NCBI GenBank assembly: GCA_035272605.1
Contig: DATEQM010000092.1
Location: 1 to 10,906, forward strand
Source: JOPF136 sp035272605
GTDB lineage: Bacteria; Acidobacteriota; Terriglobia; Acidiferrales; UBA7541
Length of the DNA stretch: 10,906 nt
Reading direction: 5' to 3'
The translations under genes were made by a program, and so were the position numbers. The first letter of the stretch is position 1, and every line of letters begins with the position of its first letter. Under the pieces are notes generated by a model, which worked only from the letters and a program-made list of their open reading frames with translations, was not told where the DNA came from and did no database searches. Shown here piece by piece: positions 1 to 5,532 of this stretch.

Positions 1-389
1 CCCGTGCTCAGCACCACCGGCGGCAGGGTCCCTTCCGGCAGGCGGCGCAGGTCGGCCATGGCCAGATTCGAGATCTGCGTCACGTCCGCGTTGGCGTCCG
101 TGCCCGGCTGGAAAAAGACCTTGATCAGGCTCACCCCGGTCATGGAGCGCGATTCCATGTGGTCGATCCCGCTGCCCAGGGTGAAGAAACGCTCGAAGGT
201 GTCGGTGATGTCGGCCTCGATCTGCTGGGGGGGCATGCCGCTATAAAAGGTGGCCACCAGCACGACGGGGATGTTGATGGGCGGGAACATGTCCACGGGC
301 ATCTGCGCCACGCTCGTCAGTCCCAAAACGCAGACGAACAGGCAGATCACAACGATGAAATAGGGGTGCCGGAGGGCGAAGGAGGACAT
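1..389 (-). CDS. RND efflux transporter permease subunit, N-terminal part (cut by window edge)
   Basis: This is the beginning of an inner-membrane proton-driven RND pump of the AcrB/Mdt kind; about 129 of the usual 1000 or more residues are in the window. The protein opens with MSSFALRHPY, then a first transmembrane helix (about residues 10-28), then the hallmark MPVDMFPPINIPVV segment that begins the first porter domain. Further family-typical stretches are YSGMPPQQIE, an ERF-containing segment around residue 65 and QPGTDANADV. The ATG at 387-389 lies 7 bases after the stop of the adaptor gene, and the weak AGGTGG-type ribosome site falls inside the end of that gene, so the two are surely co-transcribed. 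RND pumps form a tripartite complex with the adaptor and an outer-membrane channel; no channel gene is visible here. The substrate cannot be told from this fragment. Family assignment is firm; sub-class (multidrug rather than heavy metal) is a resemblance call. Confidence 0.9.
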   Translation of the reverse strand, partial: MSSFALRHPYFIVVICLFVCVLGLTSVAQMPVDMFPPINIPVVLVATFYSGMPPQQIEADITDTFERFFTLGSGIDHMESRSMTGVSLIKVFFQPGTDANADVTQISNLAMADLRRLPEGTLPPVVLST

Positions 390-396
390 AGGGTTT

Positions 397-1644
397 CTAT
401 TCCACCTTCGAGGGCTCGGTCAGTTTCGGCTTCACCAGTTCGCCCTCCCGGTACTGTCCTTGCTCTCCGAACACCACCAGGTCGTTCTCGCGCAGCCCGG
501 AGAGGATTTGCACCGCGTTCGCGGTCTGCAGGCCCAGGGTGACTTCGCGCTGCTCGATGCGATTGTCTTTGTTCACCACCAGCACGTTGCCTCGTCCTCC
601 CCGGTTGGCCTGCACCGCCTGGACCGCCAGCGTCAGTGCGTTCGGGACGGTGTGCAACGCCAGTTCCACCGTCGCGTACATTCCCGGCACGAGTTCGTAC
701 GTTGAGTTCGGCACCTCGACCTCGGTGTGCATGGTTCGCGTGTCCAGATCGATCTGTCCGGAAACCCGGACGATTTTTCCATCGAATTTCTTGTTCGGGT
801 TTGTGATGGCCACGCCCACGGTCTGCCCGATGTGGACGTCCGAGACGGCGCGCTCCGGCACCGGGATCACCAGCCGCAGCAGGTTGTTCTGCGAGAGCCG
901 GCAGAGCGCCAGGTCGCCCTTGTTGGAGGATGTGCCTGCGGGCAGCAGCGACCCGGTAAAGGCATCCATCTCCGTCACCACTCCGTCGAACGGCGCGGTG
1001 ATCCGCGCGTAGGAGAACATGGCTTTGTCTTTGTCCAGTGACGCCTGCGAAGCAACCACCGCCTGCTCGGCCGCCGCAAGCCCCGCTTTCGCGCCGGAGA
1101 GCGCCGCGTCCGCTTCCTGCTCCTTGCCCTGGGCCACGTCAATATCTTGCTGCGCCACCAGTTCGGGCCGCGACTTCTGCACATCGGCCAGCCGGGTATA
1201 GGTCAGGTGCGCCACCGAGTACGCCGACTGCGCGCGGTTCAGCTCGTCGTGCGCGCGATTCAGCTCGTGCCCGCTCCGCCGCACCATAGCTTCATCGAGC
1301 TGGATCTGCTGCTGCAGCTCGGGAATCTCCAAAATGGCCAGGACTTCCCCCTTACGAACGTGCTTGCCCCAATCGATGTTGAGCGTTTGCACGTAGCCGG
1401 AGACTTTTGCGTACACGTTGATTTCCTGGAACGGCTCGAATTCCGACGCGATTTCCAGCGTGGTGGACAGGTTCTGCCGCTCCACTTTGACCACGGATAC
1501 GGTGGGCGCGTTGGTGCCGTCTTCCGCGTTTACCGGTTTGGCGCGCCCGCAGCCCGCCAGCATCCCCGCGAGGAGCGCGCTCAGCACGATCCCGCGCAAC
1601 GGCCCGGCTGGCCGCGCGAACGTCACTGCGTTCCGTTGGATCAT
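397..1644 (-). CDS. RND efflux periplasmic adaptor (membrane fusion protein), lipoprotein
   Basis: A 415-residue HlyD/AcrA-type adaptor that links the inner-membrane RND pump to an outer-membrane channel. A hydrophobic signal (residues 17-31) ends in a lipobox L-A-G-C with Cys32, so it is probably lipid-anchored in the periplasm. The first half of the split lipoyl domain is at about 72-108 (VYAKVSGYV, then GKHVRKGEVLAILE). A long alpha-helical hairpin rich in Ala, Gln and Glu covers about 108-208. The second lipoyl half starts at ITAPFDGVVTE (about 215), followed by beta-barrel and membrane-proximal domains. The start ATG overlaps the stop of the upstream RraA-family gene as ATGA (1641-1644), and a GAGG ribosome site sits six bases before it inside that gene, so translational coupling is likely. 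The permease follows directly. Length and domain order are normal for the family. The pumped compound is unknown. Confidence 0.93.
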   Translation of the reverse strand: MIQRNAVTFARPAGPLRGIVLSALLAGMLAGCGRAKPVNAEDGTNAPTVSVVKVERQNLSTTLEIASEFEPFQEINVYAKVSGYVQTLNIDWGKHVRKGEVLAILEIPELQQQIQLDEAMVRRSGHELNRAHDELNRAQSAYSVAHLTYTRLADVQKSRPELVAQQDIDVAQGKEQEADAALSGAKAGLAAAEQAVVASQASLDKDKAMFSYARITAPFDGVVTEMDAFTGSLLPAGTSSNKGDLALCRLSQNNLLRLVIPVPERAVSDVHIGQTVGVAITNPNKKFDGKIVRVSGQIDLDTRTMHTEVEVPNSTYELVPGMYATVELALHTVPNALTLAVQAVQANRGGRGNVLVVNKDNRIEQREVTLGLQTANAVQILSGLRENDLVVFGEQGQYREGELVKPKLTEPSKVE

Positions 1645-2393
1645 GAGCCGCCTCGCTCCGAGCTTAATTTCGGCATAACGTGTCCCTTGTGCCTGATGAG
1701 TTCGTGCCCCTGGCTGACCTCAGAGAGCTTTTCGAGCGTAAAATGCCCGCTGCGGCACAGCCCGGTCACTTCCTCCCTGCGCTCCATAATCTGCTGGGCC
1801 ACCTGCGGGATGCGTGCGGCGATCTCCAGGGGAATTGAAACGACGCCATGCACGTCGGCCAGCAGCACGTCGCCCGGACTGATCTTCAATCCGCCGACCT
1901 CGACCGTCTCGCCGAAGCCGGAGACGTGCGCATAGCCGTGCGACACGGAAATATTGCCCGCGAACACGGGAAACGGGATGGCGTGGACCTCGGGCAGGTC
2001 GCGCACGGCCCCATTCGTCACCAGCCCCGCGCACCCGAGCGCCTTCAGGATGTTGGCGTTGACTTCACCCACGAAGGCCCCCAGCCCTACCGGCCTGTCA
2101 ATGTCCTCCATCACCACGATGCGCGGCGCCGGCACCGCCAGGATTTCCTGCCACCAGTCCGTGCGGCAATAATACGTGCCGCCTTCGATCGGCGGGGTCG
2201 CGCTGCGAATCCGCGCGGTGGCCGCGTAGCCCACGATCGTCGGCAAATCGGGGAATATGCACCGCACCCGGGAATCGGCGAAGCCCGTGTTGGGCAGCCG
2301 GAGTTCGAACGTTTCGATGGCGCTGTCGGCCACGCACGTGCTTAGCCGCCGCAACTCCTCCAGCAGGGCCGGCGGCAAAGAATCAAAGGTCAT
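1641..2393 (-). CDS. RraA-family protein (HMG/CHA aldolase-like fold)
   Basis: A 250-residue protein of the RraA / 'demethylmenaquinone methyltransferase-like' family. Members include the RNase E inhibitor RraA and class II aldolases acting on 4-hydroxy-4-methyl-2-oxoglutarate and related 2-oxo acids. The family core is visible: GAFVGEVNANIL (about 105-116), then GLVTNGAVRDLPEV with the conserved Arg131-Asp132 pair used for substrate and metal binding in the aldolases, then FPVFAG, and GDVLLADVHGVVSIP near residue 180. It is longer than E. coli RraA (about 160 residues), with an extra N-terminal segment of about 50 residues, as in many family members of unknown substrate. The ATG at 2393 is chosen because GGAGGG lies six bases upstream (2400-2405); an in-frame extension to 2531 is possible but has no such support. 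The gene overlaps the adaptor gene by four bases. Its reaction cannot be deduced; aldolase or decarboxylase chemistry is more likely than RNase E control. Confidence 0.85.
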   Translation of the reverse strand: MTFDSLPPALLEELRRLSTCVADSAIETFELRLPNTGFADSRVRCIFPDLPTIVGYAATARIRSATPPIEGGTYYCRTDWWQEILAVPAPRIVVMEDIDRPVGLGAFVGEVNANILKALGCAGLVTNGAVRDLPEVHAIPFPVFAGNISVSHGYAHVSGFGETVEVGGLKISPGDVLLADVHGVVSIPLEIAARIPQVAQQIMERREEVTGLCRSGHFTLEKLSEVSQGHELIRHKGHVMPKLSSERGGS

Positions 2394-2673
2394 GGGGCTC
2401 CCTCCAACCTGCCGGAATCTCCGCGCAGGCACAGAAAATACAATGGAATGACCCTTCGCCGCCAACGATCGCGCGATGCGGCTGGCGCCGTCTCCGTGCG
2501 AGCAAGCGGCGCAATCCGCCAACGACGCCACCTGCTCGGCAGCGCGTGCGGGCCATGGGGCCGCACCACACAGCGGCCGCCCGCCCCACGTCCGCGCGGG
2601 CCGCGCGCTTAACGGCCGTGCAGGCTACCGAGCGCGCCGGGCCACCGGACAATACAGGGAAAGACTTCCTTCC
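2394..2673. other. Non-coding gap between the LVIVD-like gene and the RraA-family gene
   Basis: These 280 bases hold no ORF with family character. They contain the candidate promoter at 2437-2465 and a very GC-rich core. A perfect hairpin sits at 2593-2607 (CGCGCG, a three-base loop, CGCGCG) about 65 bases beyond the stop of the LVIVD-like gene. It has no T-run, so it is at best a weak terminator or a pause site. Both flanking genes are on the minus strand. Confidence 0.5.
2437..2465 (-). promoter_or_regulatory. Candidate promoter for the RraA-adaptor-permease operon
   Basis: On the minus strand TTGGCG (2460-2465) and TGTATT (2437-2442) are separated by exactly 17 bases. Each matches four of six positions of the sigma-70 consensus. 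The element lies about 45 bases before the chosen RraA-family ATG at 2393, in a more AT-rich patch of an otherwise very GC-rich gap. Its position also argues against a translation start at 2531, which would lie upstream of it. Seen by eye only; such matches occur by chance. Confidence 0.3.
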
Positions 2674-3321
2674 TTACTGGCAATTCGGATCCTGGATCAG
2701 CGAGTCTTCGGAACTACACATAGGCATGGGGCGCGATTGACGACGGCGCACGAGCCATAACCCCTCGTTATTCACGATATAAATCAACTTTCGGTTGTCG
2801 TCCGGGAGCATGCTGGTCACTCCCGTAAACGTCTTCAACGTCTTGGGATGCTTGGGGTCGCTCAGATCCATGAGCCGGACCGTTTCCGTCGGCAGTACGA
2901 GTGCGGGAGCGCTCGCCTCGGACTTCGCCTGCACCTCGCTCGCGCCTCCATTTCCCTCGGGAGACACAGCGATGGCCAGCGAGGGGTTGTCCGAGTTCAC
3001 GTCCAGGCGCGCTTGCGGAGGCTCCCGCAACGTGGCTTTCTCCACCAGCACCGGCTTCTCCGGCTTGCTCACATCCACCACCGCAAACGCTTGCCTGGCG
3101 GGACGATGGAGATAGAGGTAATGCTTGCCGTCGCGGCTTTGCGTAAACATCTGATTCACGTGAATTCCCGGCAGCGCCAGATGGCCTACCACTTTCACTT
3201 GCTCCTCGGCAGCTCCCGTGCTGGATTGCGCCGCTCCATTCGCAGGTGCACCCAGCACGATGGCAAGAAGAGAGATCACTATCACCAGACCGGCCCGAAT
3301 TCCGCATGTCTCGGTTCTCAT
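2674..3321 (-). CDS. Secreted LVIVD-repeat-like beta-propeller protein
   Basis: A 215-residue exported protein. It begins with a signal peptide (basic start, hydrophobic stretch about residues 11-24, APANGAAQ near the cleavage site), so it should act in the periplasm or outside the cell. Two repeat-like units resemble LVIVD-type propeller blades: FAVVDVSKPEKPVLVE near residue 80, and VRLMDLSDPKHPKTLKT near residue 150 followed by LIYIVNNEGLWLVR. The variable stretch between them is rich in Ala, Ser and Glu. Two blades are too few for a full propeller, so it may oligomerise or be a degenerate family member. The C-terminus carries two cysteines (MCSSEDSLIQDPNC) that could form a disulfide. The ATG at 3321 is preferred: AGGAG lies six bases upstream and the signal peptide begins there. 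A GTG at 3417 behind a perfect AGGAGGT is a rival start giving 247 residues. Its molecular function is unknown. Confidence 0.7.
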   Translation of the reverse strand: MRTETCGIRAGLVIVISLLAIVLGAPANGAAQSSTGAAEEQVKVVGHLALPGIHVNQMFTQSRDGKHYLYLHRPARQAFAVVDVSKPEKPVLVEKATLREPPQARLDVNSDNPSLAIAVSPEGNGGASEVQAKSEASAPALVLPTETVRLMDLSDPKHPKTLKTFTGVTSMLPDDNRKLIYIVNNEGLWLVRRRQSRPMPMCSSEDSLIQDPNCQ

Positions 3322-3327
3322 GAGCTT

Positions 3328-3332
3328 CTCCT
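3328..3332 (-). promoter_or_regulatory. Ribosome binding site supporting the ATG at 3321
   Basis: AGGAG on the minus strand, six bases before the ATG of the LVIVD-like gene. It supports the start that places the signal peptide at the very N-terminus. It directly abuts the inverted repeat at 3335-3353. Confidence 0.6.
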
Positions 3333-3334
3333 TT

Positions 3335-3353
3335 GGAGGGATAATACCCCTCC
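3335..3353 (-). promoter_or_regulatory. Perfect inverted repeat just upstream of the LVIVD-like gene
   Basis: On the minus strand GGAGGG and CCCTCC flank the seven bases GTATTAT, only a few bases from the AGGAG ribosome site. The centre contains TATTAT, a five-of-six match to a -10 box, with no good -35 element at the right distance. It could be an operator, or an RNA hairpin that affects ribosome access. A second short inverted repeat, ATCCA-AA-TGGAT, lies at 3369-3380. The structure is exact; any regulatory role is inference. Confidence 0.35.
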
Positions 3354-3407
3354 GGCATCGAGAGATAGATCCATTTGGATTCCCGTCCTCACTTCTCCCT
3401 GCCTGAC

Positions 3408-3472
3408 GGCCGTTCACTCTTTACCTCCTGTCGAGCCTTGCGGACTTCCGCTGAGGTCGCGGCTGAACGGCC
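3408..3472 (-). promoter_or_regulatory. Possible structured leader enclosing an AGGAGGT-GTG start
   Basis: On the minus strand GGCCGTTCA (3472-3464) pairs perfectly with TGAACGGCC (3416-3408) over 47 bases. Inside are a hairpin GCGG-AAGT-CCGC (core of 3440-3451) and a perfect AGGAGGT (3429-3423) five bases before a GTG at 3417. The distal arm begins within that GTG, so a folded RNA would put the start codon at the foot of the stem. The frame opened by this GTG runs without a stop into the LVIVD-like gene. It may be the true start of that protein, a leader, or a coincidence. The repeats are exact; the role is inference. Confidence 0.3.
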
Positions 3473-3632
3473 CTTTCTCAGGACAAGAAGTTCCTGCCCT
3501 GGCGATATGGGATTCATTCCGGCCATTTCATTCTTGGCTCCGGCCCGGTTGGCTTTCGGACGTCAAGGGAAACTCGCGAAAGCCTCGGCCCGCGGCGGAA
3601 GCATCCCGGCCGCGACGCAGAGCGGGCAGGGA

Positions 3633-3983
3633 CTAAACAGCAGTAGGAGGGGCGCGGAAACGCTGGAAGGGAAGAGGTGCCGCCCCAATGGCCGTCACCG
3701 GCGCAGGCAGCGGCGCGACTCCGCTCCATTCCGGCACAGGCAACGGCGAATTTGCGACCACCAACGCCAAAGGTTCGTCGCCAAGCCCATTGAGGAACAG
3801 AACCCGGGCGATCTTCACGGACGTCGAAAAGTGCGGCGAGGGTACGGCGCGCAAATCGTAGCGCGAAGCCTTTGCCCAGGACGCTCCGAATAACACCACG
3901 CCGGCAAGCGCAAGGACGGCAAGCATCCGAAGAGCCGGTCTGTTGCGCAGGCCATTCTTCCGTCGTCGAGGTTCAGTTCGCAT
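3633..3983 (-). CDS. Small secreted or membrane-anchored protein of unknown family
   Basis: A 116-residue protein that I do not recognise. It starts with an arginine-rich segment (MRTEPRRRKNGLRNR), then a hydrophobic stretch at about 20-36 and an AxA-type signal peptidase motif (A-K-A, residues 37-39), so it is probably exported or held by one N-terminal helix. The remaining 77 residues have a hydrophobic segment IARVLFLNGL, then DEPLALVVANSP, and a proline-rich tail ending FRAPPTAV. It has no cysteine. The ATG at 3983 has no clear ribosome site, but a candidate promoter at 4065-4094 lies about 80 bases upstream, and longer in-frame starts (4199, 4055) would add non-conserved-looking sequence upstream of or at that promoter. 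It lies 311 bases before the LVIVD-like gene on the same strand and is divergent from pstS. The signal peptide argues that it is real; a spurious ORF cannot be excluded. Confidence 0.5.
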   Translation of the reverse strand: MRTEPRRRKNGLRNRPALRMLAVLALAGVVLFGASWAKASRYDLRAVPSPHFSTSVKIARVLFLNGLGDEPLALVVANSPLPVPEWSGVAPLPAPVTAIGAAPLPFQRFRAPPTAV

Positions 3984-4064
3984 CGCGGGTCTTGATTGGC
4001 TCTTCCGGGGTCCCTGGTTACCTAGGAAGTGGGCAGAAGCCTTCCGGGTTGCCATCTGCCCTGG

Positions 4065-4094
4065 ATGATAGCGGCACCGAGCAGTCAAAATCAA
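4065..4094 (-). promoter_or_regulatory. Candidate sigma-70 promoter for the small secreted protein
   Basis: On the minus strand TTGATT (4089-4094) and TATCAT (4065-4070) are 18 bases apart; they match four and five of six consensus positions. Transcription would begin near 4058, about 75 bases before the ATG at 3983. This fits that start and speaks against a start at 4199. Pattern match by eye. Confidence 0.4.
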
Positions 4095-4249
4095 GGAATG
4101 GCCCTGCGGATGTGCGTTTCCGTCATCTCCTGACGACTTGGAGGGTGGGCAAAGATCATCCCTGCTCGGTCCGGCTCCCGGCACGTGGGTGGGAGTCATA
4201 AGATGCGTTGGTGGCGCGCCGCGCCCTCATTCACCTCAATTTCCCGGCC

Positions 4250-4283
4250 TTGTAACAGAGATGTAACAATCTGCCGCCAGAAT
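4250..4283 (+). promoter_or_regulatory. Pho box and -10 element of the pst operon promoter
   Basis: TGTAACA occurs twice exactly (4251-4257 and 4262-4268) with four bases between. That is the two seven-base half-sites at 11-base spacing bound by PhoB-type response regulators (E. coli consensus CTGTCAT, four bases, CTGTCAT). Aligned in the same phase, TTGTAAC (4250-4256) and ATGTAAC (4261-4267) share the TGT-A core. Ten bases further on is CAGAAT (4278-4283), a four-of-six -10 match; this spacing equals that of the E. coli phoA promoter as I remember it. In such promoters the Pho box replaces the -35 element, so transcription should need PhoB-P, that is, phosphate starvation. The downstream genes are exactly those expected. 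The repeat is seen; PhoB binding is inference. Confidence 0.65.
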
Positions 4284-4492
4284 CCCCCCGACCGGTGGAC
4301 CTTGCTTGGTCTGGCTTGCCTTCTATGTCCTCCAATCTCCGGGGGCCAGAGCGGTCTGCGGGCACGGCGGGCAACTGGCGTTGGACACCGCCGGGGAGGG
4401 GGGATTTCCGGCCGATCGCTGCCCGAATCCTCATCGCCACGTCTTTGGACTGTGCCGGAGAAGTCCTTCAGAAAACTGGAGAGGAGAGAGGA
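4284..4492 (+). other. Long untranslated leader of pstS
   Basis: About 200 bases lie between the predicted transcription start and the pstS ATG. They hold no separate gene. An in-frame ATG at 4295 could extend PstS by 66 residues, but this would bury the signal peptide. Only weak hairpins are visible, for example GGACT/AGTCC around 4447-4466 just before the purine-rich ribosome site GGAGAGGAGAG. No known riboswitch was recognised. Confidence 0.4.
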
Positions 4493-5521
4493 ATGAAGAA
4501 AATCCTGACAGGTCTCTTGGTGCTGGGGATGGTCTTTGTGTTCGCGATTGCGATCGCGGCTCAGGGGCAGCTCACCGGCGCCGGGGCTACGTTTCCGTAC
4601 CCCATCTATTCGAAATGGTTCGACGTCTACAGCAAGATGAAGAATGTGCAGATCAACTACCAGTCGGTGGGCTCGGGCGCCGGGATCCGGCAGGTGACTG
4701 CCGGCACGGTGGACTTCGGCGCCTCCGACGGTCCCATGACGGACGAACAAATCGCCACGTTTGAGAAGGGCCGCGGGACCGCTATCTACCATTTCCCCAC
4801 GGTGCTCGGGGCAGTGGTGCCGACTTACAACATTCCCGGGGTCAATGCCTCTTTGAAATTTACTCAAAAGGCGATCGCGGACATCTACCTGGGCAAAATC
4901 ACGAAGTGGAACGACGGGGAGATAAGCAAGGCCAATCCCGGGGTCAATCTGCCGGGGGACGACATCGTGGTGGTGCACCGGTCCGACGGCAGCGGCACGA
5001 CATACATCTTCACCGACTTTCTCTCGAAAGTCAGCGAGGAGTGGAAGTCGAAGGTGGGCAAGAACACATCGGTGAATTGGCCGGTGGGCCTGGGCGGAAA
5101 GGGAAATGAGGGGGTTTCCGGGCTGGTGCAGCAGACCCCGGACGCGATCGGCTATGTGGAACTGATCTACGCGCTGCAGACCAAGCAGCCGTTCGGCGAC
5201 GTGCAAAATTCGTCGGGCGCCTTCGTCCGGGCCAGCCTGGAGACGACCACGGCGGCGGCTGCGGCCGCGGCGAAGGATATGCCTGCCGACTTCCGCGTGT
5301 CCATCACCAATCCTTCCGGCAAGACCGCCTACCCCATCTGCAGCTTTACCTGGCTGCTGATCCCCGGGAAAATCGCGGACGCCGGCAAACGGGAAACGCT
5401 GAAGGGTTTCCTGCGCTGGATGCTCGCCGAGGGGCAGAAAGACACCGAAGCGTTGTACTATGCACCGTTGCCCAAACAAGTGGTCGAGCAGGAATTGAAG
5501 GCCATCAGCAAGATCCAATAG
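4493..5521 (+). CDS. pstS: Phosphate ABC transporter, periplasmic phosphate-binding protein PstS
   Basis: A 342-residue periplasmic protein that binds inorganic phosphate and delivers it to the PstCA channel. The signal peptide covers residues 1-22 (MKKILTGLL, hydrophobic core, cleavage near AIAA-QG) with no lipobox Cys, so it should be a soluble periplasmic protein. Mature motifs follow the family: GAGATFPYP (loop contacting phosphate), SVGSGAG, FGASDGPM with the ligand Asp, and RSDGSGTTYIF with the Arg and Ser/Thr that grip phosphate. The IGYVE and RVSITNP segments are typical of the second lobe. A run of seven alanines near residue 260 is a low-complexity loop. The ATG at 4493 is chosen because the signal peptide begins there and a purine-rich GGAGAGGAGAG site precedes it. 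It is first in the pst operon behind a Pho box; pstC follows after 11 bases. Confidence 0.96.
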   Translation: MKKILTGLLVLGMVFVFAIAIAAQGQLTGAGATFPYPIYSKWFDVYSKMKNVQINYQSVGSGAGIRQVTAGTVDFGASDGPMTDEQIATFEKGRGTAIYHFPTVLGAVVPTYNIPGVNASLKFTQKAIADIYLGKITKWNDGEISKANPGVNLPGDDIVVVHRSDGSGTTYIFTDFLSKVSEEWKSKVGKNTSVNWPVGLGGKGNEGVSGLVQQTPDAIGYVELIYALQTKQPFGDVQNSSGAFVRASLETTTAAAAAAAKDMPADFRVSITNPSGKTAYPICSFTWLLIPGKIADAGKRETLKGFLRWMLAEGQKDTEALYYAPLPKQVVEQELKAISKIQ

Positions 5522-5532
5522 CCGCCCGGAAC

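Larger units (their letters stand above)
3322..3632. other. Gap between the small secreted protein gene and the LVIVD-like gene, rich in inverted repeats
   Basis: No gene with recognisable family character lies here. Going leftward on the minus strand the gap holds an inverted repeat at 3479-3496 (CAGGA, eight bases, TCCTG), a nine-base long-range inverted repeat at 3408-3416 / 3464-3472 enclosing a small hairpin at 3440-3451, a strong AGGAGGT-GTG translation start at 3429-3415, and two further inverted repeats at 3369-3380 and 3335-3353. An open frame on the plus strand (3375-3893) crosses the gap but has the arginine-rich, featureless composition of a non-coding reading. Confidence 0.5.

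Noticed and set aside
2394..2531. N-terminal extension of the RraA-family protein by 46 residues
   Set aside because: No ribosome site at 2531, a candidate promoter lies downstream of it, and GGAGGG precedes ATG 2393.
3375..3893. Plus-strand open frame of 172 codons overlapping the gap and the small secreted protein gene
   Set aside because: Arginine-rich, featureless composition with no ribosome site; the minus-strand frame at 3633-3983 has a credible signal peptide instead.
4295..4492. In-frame upstream ATG that would extend PstS by 66 residues
   Set aside because: It would bury the signal peptide; the extension has no PstS character, and a good purine-rich ribosome site precedes ATG 4493.
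5246..5275. GC-rich run coding seven alanines in PstS, looking like a small repeat expansion
   Set aside because: It lies in a surface loop where low-complexity alanine runs are tolerated; the frame continues normally on both sides.
4196..5518. Long minus-strand open frame of 440 codons opposite pstS
   Set aside because: It lies wholly antisense to the clear pstS gene, is rich in Arg, His and Gly as expected for a shadow frame in GC-rich DNA, and has no family motif.
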